Shown in pieces: positions 1-6,624 of a DNA stretch of 17,489 nucleotides. Source of the DNA: an uncultured Sphingomonadales bacterium (GTDB lineage: Bacteria; Pseudomonadota; Alphaproteobacteria; Sphingomonadales; Sphingomonadaceae); the NCBI GenBank assembly GCA_903828025.1, contig CAIKKO010000002.1, positions 1-17,489 of the forward strand, given 5' to 3'. Within the stretch, counting starts at the first letter, position 1. Each line of letters opens with the position of its first letter. The translations under genes were made by a program, and so were the position numbers. The notes below the pieces were generated by a model, which saw nothing but the letters and a program-made list of their open reading frames with translations, ran no database searches and was not told where the DNA came from.

Positions 1-1
1 A

Positions 2-82
2 CTCTATACCCATTCGAAAAACGAGTTCGCTGCGCACTTCGATTACGACGCGGCGACTTTGACGCTGGGCTATCGTTTTTGA
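2..82 (+). CDS. C-terminal end of an outer-membrane-like protein (partial, 5' end outside window)
   Basis: Only the last 26 codons and the TGA stop are present. The tail reads LYTHSKNEF...ATLTLGYRF and closely matches the tail of the complete gene downstream (LFTHAKNQF...GTLTLGYRF), so the two are tandem paralogues. A final aromatic residue after alternating hydrophobic positions (LTLGYRF) is the usual C-terminal signature of an outer-membrane beta-barrel strand recognised by the BAM machinery. The function is not known. The beta-barrel call is inferred from this tail and from the paralogue. Confidence 0.6.
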   Translation, partial: LYTHSKNEFAAHFDYDAATLTLGYRF

Positions 83-214
83 ATAACCTCGGCGCTTTGC
101 TGATTGTCGCAAACTTTAAGATCAGGTTACTTGAAAATGCAGCAATTCCAGATCATCGGGATCAATCGGGCTCAATGAGTAGCTTATTCGGATCAGATGA
201 CGCGGAGACAAGAC

Positions 215-1225
215 GTGCGTAGTAAAATCAAGGCATTGGGTTTCGTGACGGTCCTCATCCCCGGCTCCAGTTTCGCGGCGACGTGCGTCCCGGTGCCGGT
301 CGACCCGACACCGCAGGAGCCCGGGCTTGGTCTGGCTGCGGTTCAGGGCAACCAGAACACCTGCACCCCGTTGGTCAGCCCCCTCTTCGGCTCGCCCGAC
401 AGTGCACAGACCGCCGCTGTTGAGGGTGGTTTTGATCTGCGGGATGTCCAGCCCGAGGGTCAGGAGCGCTTCGGGGCTGCAGGCGATACCGATACGGTCG
501 GCTTCGCCTTTACCTACTGGGGCGCGGGCAGCCAGAAGGGCCAGCGCTATGATCTGCACTATCGCCACGCCCGCAACGTCTTTGAGGGCAGCCGGGCACG
601 CCTGATGATCGATGTGCCGGTGCGCCTGCTCCATGCCAACAGGGACAAGAGCCTGTTCGGTACCACCGGTGGCACGGCCTTGCTCGCCACGGTCAATGTC
701 GGTCTGGAATTGCCGGTCAACCGCAACTGGGTCGTCACCCCGCGCGTGTCTTATGGCTTCACGACCGGTTCGGCGGCACTGGGCGGCCAGGGCGAAATCG
801 CGACTGGCTCGATCAACAGTCGCTACCGCATTCCGAATATTGGGCGCGGCGAGATCATCATTGGCAACAGCGTGGCCTACACCCACACGGTGAAAGCCCT
901 GACCAACGACAAGGTCTTCGCGCCGACAATCAACTGGGTTTTCCGCAACGGCATTGCCTTTCAATATCCGCTCAAGGCGCGCATTCAGGGGCGGTCGGCG
1001 TCGATCCGCGCCAGCTATGTGTTCACCACGGCGGCGCAGGACCCGCTGGTCTATCGCGACGTTCACGAATTTGGACTGAGCCTTGGCGTGCGTTCGCGCG
1101 AGGCCGAACAGCACGCCAGCTTCGAGAAACTGCGGCTCGGAGTGCTGTTTACGCACGCCAAAAACCAATTTTTCGCCGGTGCCAGCTACAACGCGGGCAC
1201 TCTTACACTGGGCTATCGCTTCTAG
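215..1225 (+). CDS. Exported outer-membrane beta-barrel-like protein of unknown function, paralogue of the upstream gene
   Basis: I do not recognise the family. The protein has a signal peptide (basic RSKIK, hydrophobic LGFVTVLIPGSSFA, probable cleavage near residue 22), followed by a Pro-rich stretch. The remainder shows alternating polar and hydrophobic segments rich in Tyr, Arg and Gly (for example WVVTPRVSYGF, GEIIIGNSVAYTHT, ASIRASYVF) and ends in LTLGYRF, consistent with an outer-membrane beta-barrel. I chose the GTG at 215 because GGAGA at 204-208 sits six bases upstream and the product then starts with a normal signal peptide. The in-frame ATG at 197 has only a poor site and would add six polar residues. 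The upstream partial gene shares the same tail. The next gene's ribosome binding site touches this stop, so the pair is probably co-transcribed. Confidence 0.75.
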   Translation: MRSKIKALGFVTVLIPGSSFAATCVPVPVDPTPQEPGLGLAAVQGNQNTCTPLVSPLFGSPDSAQTAAVEGGFDLRDVQPEGQERFGAAGDTDTVGFAFTYWGAGSQKGQRYDLHYRHARNVFEGSRARLMIDVPVRLLHANRDKSLFGTTGGTALLATVNVGLELPVNRNWVVTPRVSYGFTTGSAALGGQGEIATGSINSRYRIPNIGRGEIIIGNSVAYTHTVKALTNDKVFAPTINWVFRNGIAFQYPLKARIQGRSASIRASYVFTTAAQDPLVYRDVHEFGLSLGVRSREAEQHASFEKLRLGVLFTHAKNQFFAGASYNAGTLTLGYRF

Positions 1226-1230
1226 AGGAG
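1224..1230 (+). promoter_or_regulatory. Ribosome binding site of the papain-like peptidase gene, overlapping the preceding stop
   Basis: AGAGGAG begins inside the TAG stop codon of the outer-membrane-like gene (1223-1225) and ends seven bases before the ATG at 1238. This arrangement ties translation of the peptidase to the upstream gene and supports one operon. Confidence 0.75.
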
Positions 1231-1237
1231 CACCTGC

Positions 1238-2836
1238 ATGAACCGGACGGCGTGGCTGGGATGCTTGCTGGCGTTGGCGGCCAGCTTGAACGGCGGTGCG
1301 GCGCGGGCGGATGAAACGCCGCCCGCGCCTACCACCACGCCCGCGCGCAAAGCGCCGCCGCCCGGCTTCGTGTTCATGACCGGCGCGCAGCCGATTGCGC
1401 CGGAAGAATACACGGCACTGCCCAAGACCGACACGTTCCGTGCCTGGCTGCCCAAGGCGGTTGATCTCACGCCCAATTATCCCAAGCCCGGCTATCAGGG
1501 CCCGCAGCCCAGCTGTGTTGCCTGGGCAACGACGTATGCCGCGCGCAGCTTCCTCAATGGCCGCGTGATCGGGCGGCAACCGACGGAACCGACGGAGCAG
1601 ATGAGCCCGGCCTATGTCTACAACCGGCTCCGTGCGCCCGGCTCCGAATGCAATACCCCGATGACCATCGTGAACGCGCTCAACCTTTTGCAGCGCGAAG
1701 GTGCGGTCACGCTTGCGGACTTCCCGGATGATATCAAATCCTGCCATATCCCGGCCCCGGCCGCACTGCTCGGCAAGGCGGCAACCTATCGCCTCGGCGG
1801 CTGGCGCGCGATTGACCGGGAGCGCCCGAAGGACCCCCGTTCGCCGGTGGTGATTGATGACATCAAGGGCGCCCTTTCGCGCGGCGAGCCGGTGGTCTTT
1901 GCGATGCCCGTGGCGCAAGACTGGTACAGTCTGGTTGGCGACACAGTCTACACCCACACCGGCCCGGCGGGCGATTCCTTCCATGCGATGGCCGTGGTGG
2001 GCTACAGCGAAGACCGGCAGGCCTTCCGCATCATCAACAGCTGGGGCGATTGGTGGGGCGACAACGGCTACGCCTGGATCGGCTACACCACGTTCAAGGC
2101 GCTGGTGGACGAGGCTTATGCGCTGCAGGCCCCGCCGCATGCCGAAACGGTGAAGCCCGCAGAACCGGCGCTCTCACCCCGCGCCGCGTTCGATGCCCAG
2201 CTGGCCAAGCTGCCTTGCGGCGCGGTAAGCGTTGCGGGCGATGCTAAGTCGCTCACCGTTTCGGGCTTTGGCGGCAGTGCCGAGGCGATCGACCGGCTGC
2301 ATACCGCCGCGCTCGCAATCGGCGGCAAGCTTACATGGCAGGTCGCGCATCACCCGTGGCCGCAATGCGAGGCGGAGCAGACTCTGAGCCGGGCGCTGGC
2401 AACCGGCGGGGTCACACTCGCTGCCGCGCGTGAGGGGGGCGAGCTGCGCAGCGGCGATCCCGCGCAGATGAAGGCGGGCGAGATCTTCGGGATCACCGCA
2501 GCGGTCGATGCCAGCAGGCCCTACTTGTCGATTGTCTATCTGCAGGCCGATGGCAGCGCGGTGGAACTCTATCGCGGCACGCCGAGCGAGGCGCGCGGTG
2601 TGGGCCACAGCGTCACGATCGGGCTGCAGGGCGCGCAGGAAACGCGGTTTCAGGTGGGCCCGCCTTATGGCGACGAAATGGTCATTGCGCTCGCCTCAGA
2701 CCGGTCGATGGTGGACGATGCGTCAAGCGACTACCACACCGAACGCCAATTCCTCACTGGCCTGCGCGCGCGGCTGACACAGGCCCCGGCCGGTTCTGTC
2801 GCCGCTGCGGTCCTACGCCTGCGGACGGAACCCTGA
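1238..2836 (+). CDS. Exported papain-family (C1) cysteine peptidase with a DUF4384-like C-terminal region
   Basis: The 532-residue protein has a signal peptide with probable cleavage after ARA at residue 24. A papain fold follows at about residues 75-295. The oxyanion Gln87 and nucleophile Cys93 sit in YQGPQPSCVAWA with the family's six-residue spacing. The catalytic His249 lies in SFHAMAVVGY and Asn267 in IINSWG, followed by WWGDNGYAWI, the classic papain ending. All key residues are present, so it is probably active. Residues from about 310 include a Cys-containing linker (LPCGAVSV, WPQCE). A domain at about 405-510 (GEIFGIT...YLSIVYLQADGSAVELY) resembles DUF4384, found with peptidases and kinases. 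It probably acts in the periplasm or at the surface. Its coupling to the upstream outer-membrane-like gene suggests a substrate or export link, which is inference. It ends three bases before the convergent bufC gene. Confidence 0.85.
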   Translation: MNRTAWLGCLLALAASLNGGAARADETPPAPTTTPARKAPPPGFVFMTGAQPIAPEEYTALPKTDTFRAWLPKAVDLTPNYPKPGYQGPQPSCVAWATTYAARSFLNGRVIGRQPTEPTEQMSPAYVYNRLRAPGSECNTPMTIVNALNLLQREGAVTLADFPDDIKSCHIPAPAALLGKAATYRLGGWRAIDRERPKDPRSPVVIDDIKGALSRGEPVVFAMPVAQDWYSLVGDTVYTHTGPAGDSFHAMAVVGYSEDRQAFRIINSWGDWWGDNGYAWIGYTTFKALVDEAYALQAPPHAETVKPAEPALSPRAAFDAQLAKLPCGAVSVAGDAKSLTVSGFGGSAEAIDRLHTAALAIGGKLTWQVAHHPWPQCEAEQTLSRALATGGVTLAAAREGGELRSGDPAQMKAGEIFGITAAVDASRPYLSIVYLQADGSAVELYRGTPSEARGVGHSVTIGLQGAQETRFQVGPPYGDEMVIALASDRSMVDDASSDYHTERQFLTGLRARLTQAPAGSVAAAVLRLRTEP

Positions 2837-2839
2837 TTC

Positions 2840-3592
2840 CTAACCGACCGCCGCGACCATCGCTTCGGCCAGCCACCGCCCGAGCAGCGTGCCTGCGGTT
2901 GTGACGGCAGCCTCTTCGCCCAGCGTGGCGGCAAGGCGCTCGCAAATGGCGGCAAATCCTTCGCCCGCTGCCGACCAAGCGAGCACGTCGCATTCGTGGG
3001 CATCGGCGCGGCGGAACACGGGTTCGAGCCCCTGCCGCCAGAGGAGCAGCGCGGTGCCGTCTTCCACGGTTTCGGCCGGGGGCGGGGTCTCACCGATTGC
3101 CAGCGCTTGCCAGATCGCGTCGGCATTGGTCCCTATGGGCATCACCAGCAGCGAGGGCACCGGATGGATCACTGCGGTCTCCCAGTCGGCCACGGCATCC
3201 GGTTCTGCCAGCGCTTCGGGCCGCAGCGCCTCGGCATCGGGGCCGACGAACACTTGCCCGACGGTCCAATCAATGGACGCGAGTTCGGCCACTTCGGGAT
3301 CGTTTGGGTAGAGCCCATCGACAAAAGCGGTGAAATCCTCGCCATAGGCATCGAGTGTCCAGCTATCCGGTGGACGGGCATCTATATAGCGCGCCGCCGC
3401 TGCCTCGAACGCCGCATCGCCAAGCCATAGCGCAAGGCGCTGGAAGGTTTCGGCAAGGCTGGAGACCAGCGCGGTGCGGTAGTTGTTCTGATAGACGGCG
3501 GGGCCATGGCCGCCGCCAAGCGCTGCGGCCGCCGCGTCGTCGCCGGTCACCAGCCAGCCTTGGAAGCTGCGTTGCATTGCCAGCAGGCTCAT
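2840..3592 (-). CDS. bufC: DUF2063 protein, partner of the DUF692 oxidase (BufC-like)
   Basis: The 250-residue cytoplasmic protein has a DUF2063 domain at about residues 5-95. Recognisable features are an MQRSFQGWL start, the YQNNYRTALVSSLAETF core and the WLGDAAFEAAAARYI segment. In MNIO systems this partner type binds the precursor peptide and presents it to the DUF692 enzyme; the C-terminal half is variable. The start is fixed by an ATGA overlap with bufB: bufC begins with ATG at 3592-3590 and bufB stops with TGA at 3591-3589, which implies translational coupling. An open frame continues far upstream but only as the antisense-like companion of bufB. The gene is last in the bufA2-bufB-bufC operon and converges on the peptidase gene with a three-base gap, leaving no room for a dedicated terminator. 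Confidence 0.85.
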   Translation of the reverse strand: MSLLAMQRSFQGWLVTGDDAAAAALGGGHGPAVYQNNYRTALVSSLAETFQRLALWLGDAAFEAAAARYIDARPPDSWTLDAYGEDFTAFVDGLYPNDPEVAELASIDWTVGQVFVGPDAEALRPEALAEPDAVADWETAVIHPVPSLLVMPIGTNADAIWQALAIGETPPPAETVEDGTALLLWRQGLEPVFRRADAHECDVLAWSAAGEGFAAICERLAATLGEEAAVTTAGTLLGRWLAEAMVAAVG

Positions 3593-4422
3593 GCCGCGAT
3601 CCTCTCGCCAGCCGCTTCGGCGCTGATGCTGCGGGCCACGTCGAGTTCGGCGCAAAGCTCGTCCAGCTCGGGAATGTTGTCGTCGCGTTCGATCATCGTC
3701 GGCACGGCCCCGGCCAGCGCGGTTGCGGCGCGATACAGCGCCCAGACTTCGGGCGGTACGGGCTGGTCGTGCGTGTCGATCAGCAGATGCTCGCCCTGCA
3801 CATGGCCCGCAAGGTGGATCTGCCCGACCGCGTCCATCGGGATGCCGGCCAGATAGTCTGTCGCCGCGAACCCGTGGTTCACCGCGCTGACATGGATGTT
3901 GTTGACATCGAGCAGCAGGCCGCAGCCCGTCCGCCGGGTCATTTCGGCAAGGAATTCCCATTCGTTCATCGCGCCGGGGAACAGGATATAGCTCGAGGGG
4001 TTCTCGAACAGCATGCGCCGCCCCAGCGCGTCCTGCGCGCGGTCGATATTGCGGCAGACCACGTCGAGCGCTTCCTCGGTATAGGGCAGCGGCAGCAGGT
4101 CGTGCGAATTGAACTGGTCGATCCGGGTCCAGCACAAGTGGTCCGAGACCACGGCGGGCTCCATCATATCGACAAGGCGTTTGAGTTCGCCGAGATAGTC
4201 ATCGCGCAGGCCATCGGCCGAACCGATCGACAGCGAAACGCCGTGCAGCGCAAGGCTGTAATTCCCGCGCGCCTTCAGCAACGTGTCGAGCGGCTTGCCG
4301 CCCGGGATCATGAAATTCTCCGAGATCACCTCGATGAAATCGACCGGCGCGGTGCCGTCGATAAAGGACCGGTAGTGCGGTCGGCGCATGCCGAGGCCAA
4401 AGCCGGCGAGGTGCTGGGTCAT
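3589..4422 (-). CDS. bufB: DUF692 multinuclear non-heme iron oxidase (MNIO), bufferin-modifying enzyme (BufB-like)
   Basis: The 277-residue protein is a full-length DUF692 (UPF0276) TIM-barrel enzyme. Family members use two or three iron ions and O2 to modify cysteines of small peptides; in bufferins they are reported to form thiooxazole groups that bind copper. The expected metal-ligand positions are visible: His60 (LALHGVS), Asp94/His95 (SDHLCW), Glu140/Asn141 (FENPSSY), Asp172/Asn175/His177 (LDVNNIHV), His203/His207 (IHLAGH), Asp216/His218 (DTHDQ) and Glu245 (MIERD). The ATG at 4422 has AGGAA eight bases upstream. It follows a Cys-rich precursor gene and overlaps its DUF2063 partner by four bases, the canonical order. 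It is the only DUF692 gene in the window, so it may serve both precursors here. The metal (copper) is family knowledge, not seen in the sequence. Confidence 0.92.
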   Translation of the reverse strand: MTQHLAGFGLGMRRPHYRSFIDGTAPVDFIEVISENFMIPGGKPLDTLLKARGNYSLALHGVSLSIGSADGLRDDYLGELKRLVDMMEPAVVSDHLCWTRIDQFNSHDLLPLPYTEEALDVVCRNIDRAQDALGRRMLFENPSSYILFPGAMNEWEFLAEMTRRTGCGLLLDVNNIHVSAVNHGFAATDYLAGIPMDAVGQIHLAGHVQGEHLLIDTHDQPVPPEVWALYRAATALAGAVPTMIERDDNIPELDELCAELDVARSISAEAAGERIAA

Positions 4423-4445
4423 TGGGATCGTTCCTGAAAAGAAGG

Positions 4446-4505
4446 CCGGGGCTCCGCTGGCGCAGGGAGGGGGGAATGCGCCGTGAGAGGGGGCAGGAGC
4501 CCCGG
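4446..4505 (-). repeat. Nested inverted repeats between bufA2 and bufB (possible intercistronic attenuator or mRNA stabiliser)
   Basis: A perfect 10-bp inverted repeat (CCGGGGCTCC at 4446-4455 with GGAGCCCCGG at 4496-4505) encloses a second 6-bp pair (GGCGCA at 4459-4464 with TGCGCC at 4477-4482). It lies in the 103-bp gap after the precursor stop and before bufB. There is no T-run, so it is not a simple intrinsic terminator. Partial read-through or 3'-end protection would give more precursor than enzyme mRNA, as is common in peptide-modification operons. That role is inferred. Confidence 0.5.
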
Positions 4506-4525
4506 TCAGGTGGGCCGATGGGCCC

Positions 4526-4798
4526 TTACTTGGCTTCGGTCAGGCTGCCGCCCTGCGCTGCGCAAGCGTCCTTGGTCAGCGCCTTGAAGCCCTGGCCCTT
4601 GCATTCGTTCTGGCCCTTGCAGCTGTGCGTGCCGGCGGCGCAGTCCGAGGTGCCCTTGCAGGTGTTCACGCCGTAGCAGTGCACGACTTCGGCAGCCTTG
4701 GTGTGCTTGGCGAACGCCGGGGCCGGGGCAACTGCGATGGCGGCAGCGATGAGGGCTGCGTTGGCGGCGAGGGCAAAGCCGGTCTTGAGAGTGGTCAT
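4526..4798 (-). CDS. bufA2: Cys-rich exported bufferin precursor, CKG-repeat type (BufA2-like)
   Basis: The 90-residue protein has a long signal peptide ending APAFA at residue 30, then a short mature part with six cysteines: Cys41, 47, 53, 60, 66 and 79. The core is built from related motifs (HCYGVNTCKG, SDCAAG, HSCKGQNECKGQG) ending in DACAAQGG. This CYG...CKG pattern matches the precursors placed next to DUF692/DUF2063 genes; the A2 rather than A1 label is from memory of the bufferin families. The mature protein is expected to be modified by BufB and exported to the periplasm to bind metal. The ATG at 4798 is supported by GGAGA (complement of 4805-4809) eight bases away. A SigF-like promoter element lies 42 bp upstream of the start, and an inverted repeat follows the stop. 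Confidence 0.88.
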   Translation of the reverse strand: MTTLKTGFALAANAALIAAAIAVAPAPAFAKHTKAAEVVHCYGVNTCKGTSDCAAGTHSCKGQNECKGQGFKALTKDACAAQGGSLTEAK

Positions 4799-4840
4799 GG
4801 GTCGTCTCCGAAAAGGGTGCGCCGTGATGGCAGAGGTATA

Positions 4841-4866
4841 TTCGCCTGCCTTCGCGCTGCGGTTAC
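4841..4866 (-). promoter_or_regulatory. SigF-like promoter element of bufA2-bufB-bufC (GTAACC-N16-CGAA)
   Basis: Read on the minus strand, GTAACC (4866-4861) is followed after exactly 16 bases by CGAA (4844-4841); the preceding base is T, giving TGTAACC. It lies 42 bp before the bufA2 ATG and downstream of the aminotransferase stop at 4893. The same element with identical spacing stands before bufA1 on the other strand. From memory it resembles the promoter of the Caulobacter SigF regulon (metal-responsive ECF sigma factor). Confidence 0.75.
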
Positions 4867-4892
4867 AGCGGTCAAAAAATTTTGCGCCGCGC

Positions 4893-6020
4893 TCACGGAT
4901 GGTTGCGCATCAGCCAGTCGCGAAACACCGCCAGCGCTTCGGGCATATGATGGCGGCCAAAGCCGATCCGGAAATGGTCTTGCGGCACGGGGCCGAGTTC
5001 GGAGCGGTAGATGCTGGAGGGCAGCAGCAGCACGCCGGTTTCCTCGACCAGCCGCTCGGTGAACTGCTCCACCCCGTCCGCGCCCTTGTAGCGGATGAAC
5101 GCGACACAGCTGCCATCGGGCCTGCGCCAATCGAACAGACCGGGGAAATCGGCGAAGAACGCATCGAGCAAGTCCAGATTGTGATGGGCAAGGTCGCGGT
5201 TGCGCCCGACAATCGCCTCGCGCGCCTTGAGCGCGATTTCGGCCAGCACTTCCGAAGGGGCCGAATTGCAGATCGAGAGGTAGTGTTTGTAGTGCTCACA
5301 GGCCTCAAGGAAGGCACGATCCTGGCAGGCCAGCCAGCCAATGCGCAGACCGGGAAGGCCATAGGACTTGGACATGACGTTGAGCGAGATCCCGCGCTCG
5401 TAGATATCGGCCACTTGCGGCAGCCGCACATCGGGGCGGTGCTCGATCAGGCGGTAGACCTCGTCGCTGAACAGCCAGATCCCGCGTTCGCGGCACAGTT
5501 CGACGAGCGCGGCAAAGGTGGCCTGCGACGGCACCGCCCCAGTGGGGTTGTTGGGAAAGTTGATCGAGATGAGCTTGGTGTTGGGCCTCAGCGCCGCGCG
5601 CACCGCATCCAGATCGAGCGCCCAGTTGGCGTTCTGATCCAGCGCCACGCCGGTAACCGCGCAGATCGCAAGCGGGATCGTTTCGGCCGCCTGATAGTTG
5701 GGGGTGATGACGATGCAGTGATCCGCCGGGCTCAGCAGCACGCGCATCGCGACATAGATGCCCTCTTCGGCACCCGCAAAGCACAGCAGCTGGTCTTCGC
5801 CGATCGTGTCGTACGTCTGCGCGATTTCGTGCAGCAGCGGGGCGGCACCATATGTCTTGGTATAGCCGAGGTGCAGATTGTCGAACCGCTCGCGGTCAGC
5901 CGGTGAGGCGTGCACGAGCAGCTGCGAAGCGGTCATGCTTTGCGCATCCGAGGCGGTCAGGTGATACTTCGCGGCGAATTCCCACTTCGAGAAATACACC
6001 TCCAGCGCAAAATTCCGCAC
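4893..6020 (-). CDS. PLP-dependent class I/II aminotransferase (fold type I)
   Basis: The 375-residue protein is a complete fold-type-I aminotransferase. The landmarks are NFPNNPTG at 154-161 (Asn158 contacts PLP), SDEVYR at 185-190 (Asp186 pairs with the pyridine nitrogen), SKSYGLPGLRIGW with Lys218 as the Schiff-base lysine, and FRIGFGR near 351 with the substrate-carboxylate arginine. The N-terminus (NFALEVYFSKWEFAAKYHLTASD) is typical of a widespread branch often annotated loosely as class I/II aminotransferase or capreomycidine synthase-like. Its substrate cannot be told. The start is GTG (complement of CAC at 6018-6020), with AGGAAGGA about ten bases upstream. It sits between the two bufferin units and points the same way as bufA2, but bufA2 has its own promoter element downstream of this gene. 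A role in the bufferin system is not established. Confidence 0.88.
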   Translation of the reverse strand: MRNFALEVYFSKWEFAAKYHLTASDAQSMTASQLLVHASPADRERFDNLHLGYTKTYGAAPLLHEIAQTYDTIGEDQLLCFAGAEEGIYVAMRVLLSPADHCIVITPNYQAAETIPLAICAVTGVALDQNANWALDLDAVRAALRPNTKLISINFPNNPTGAVPSQATFAALVELCRERGIWLFSDEVYRLIEHRPDVRLPQVADIYERGISLNVMSKSYGLPGLRIGWLACQDRAFLEACEHYKHYLSICNSAPSEVLAEIALKAREAIVGRNRDLAHHNLDLLDAFFADFPGLFDWRRPDGSCVAFIRYKGADGVEQFTERLVEETGVLLLPSSIYRSELGPVPQDHFRIGFGRHHMPEALAVFRDWLMRNHP

Positions 6021-6061
6021 GGTCCGATTGTCCTTCCTGAGCCCAGATTTCTGCGGTCTGC

Positions 6062-6084
6062 CCTAGGATTTGTCCGCCCCTAGG
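6062..6084. promoter_or_regulatory. Two CCTAGG palindromes 17 bp apart upstream of the aminotransferase gene (possible operator)
   Basis: CCTAGG occurs at 6062-6067 and again at 6079-6084, each preceded by CC or GC, centre to centre 17 bp. It is about 40-65 bp before the GTG start of the aminotransferase gene. CTAG is generally rare in bacterial genomes, so two copies this close are unusual. A paired binding site is a guess; no regulator is known. Confidence 0.3.
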
Positions 6085-6139
6085 TCCAGCCGCGCGGGTG
6101 GATACGTGCGCCCGGCCGCACAAAAAAGCGGCGCGGCGT

Positions 6140-6165
6140 GTAACCTCCCATGCAGGCCCGGCGAA
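6140..6165 (+). promoter_or_regulatory. SigF-like promoter element of bufA1-doxX (GTAACC-N16-CGAA)
   Basis: GTAACC at 6140-6145 is followed after 16 bases by CGAA at 6162-6165; the base before is T, so the extended form TGTAACC matches the bufA2 element. Both boxes and the spacing agree exactly with the copy upstream of bufA2 on the opposite strand. The element ends 122 bp before the bufA1 ATG, implying a leader of roughly 110 bases. It lies in the divergent gap shared with the aminotransferase gene. Confidence 0.75.
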
Positions 6166-6287
6166 TTGATCACCGTGGCCGGCGCGAACATTTCCGGACA
6201 CAGGGACAGGGCGCAACACATGCACAAACTGTTCCTTCTGTTCTTGAACCCATCTCGTGTTTTTCATCTCATTCAAAGGAATATCCC

Positions 6288-6560
6288 ATGAAGATTGCTG
6301 CAACCGCTTTCGCCGCTTCGATCGCTCTCGGCCTTGTTGCCGGTGCTGCCCACGCTGCAGACGCCAAGCCCGCCATGGAAAAGTGCTACGGCGTCGCCAA
6401 GGCTGGCAAGAACGAATGCGCCGCTGGCCCGGGCACGAGCTGCGCCGGCACGTCGAAGACCGACTATCAGGGCAATTCGTGGACGCTGGTCAAGGCCGGC
6501 ACCTGCACCTCGATCCAGACGCCCAAGGGCAACGGCTCGCTGACCCCCAAGGCACACTAA
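6288..6560 (+). CDS. bufA1: DUF2282 exported bufferin precursor (BufA1-like)
   Basis: The 90-residue protein has a signal peptide (MKIAATAFAASIALGLVAGAAHA, cleavage near residue 23) and a mature part with the DUF2282 signature: EKCYGVAKAGKNECAAGPGTSCAG...SWTLVKAGTCTSI. Its four cysteines are Cys33, 44, 52 and 73, the family's usual number. DUF2282 proteins are substrates of DUF692 oxidases and form metal-binding periplasmic bufferins. The ATG at 6288 is supported by AAAGGA at 6275-6280, seven bases away. No DUF692 gene is adjacent on this strand, so modification probably relies on the bufB of the neighbouring minus-strand operon. The leader contains a SigF-like element. A GC-rich hairpin follows the stop, then a DoxX gene. 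Confidence 0.9.
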   Translation: MKIAATAFAASIALGLVAGAAHAADAKPAMEKCYGVAKAGKNECAAGPGTSCAGTSKTDYQGNSWTLVKAGTCTSIQTPKGNGSLTPKAH

Positions 6561-6566
6561 TCAGAT

Positions 6567-6598
6567 GCCGCCCGGCGCGGGCCATCGCGCCGGGCGGC
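6567..6598 (+). repeat. 13-bp perfect inverted repeat between bufA1 and doxX (intercistronic hairpin)
   Basis: GCCGCCCGGCGCG at 6567-6579 pairs perfectly with CGCGCCGGGCGGC at 6586-6598 across a six-base loop. It starts six bases after the bufA1 stop. No T-run follows, so full termination is unlikely. A partial attenuator or 3'-end protector that favours the precursor transcript is the likely role. The bufA2-bufB gap has a comparable structure. Confidence 0.65.
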
Positions 6599-6624
6599 TT
6601 CGGTCCAATCAGGGGGGGTCCCGC

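Noticed and set aside
122..2140. 672-codon open frame on the minus strand
   Set aside because: It lies opposite the outer-membrane-like and papain-like genes, which have signal peptides, ribosome binding sites and catalytic motifs. The product is Arg/Ala/Gly-rich with no family signature, a common antisense artefact of high-GC DNA.
3355..4437. 360-codon plus-strand frame opposite bufB and bufC
   Set aside because: The DUF692 and DUF2063 genes on the other strand have clear motifs and coupling; this frame has none and is Arg/His-rich.
5652..5657. Another GTAACC within the aminotransferase gene
   Set aside because: The base block 16 bases later is GGAT, not CGAA, and no gene starts nearby.
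4698..5906. 402-codon plus-strand frame opposite the aminotransferase
   Set aside because: The aminotransferase carries all PLP motifs. This frame runs through the bufA2 start region and has no recognisable domain.
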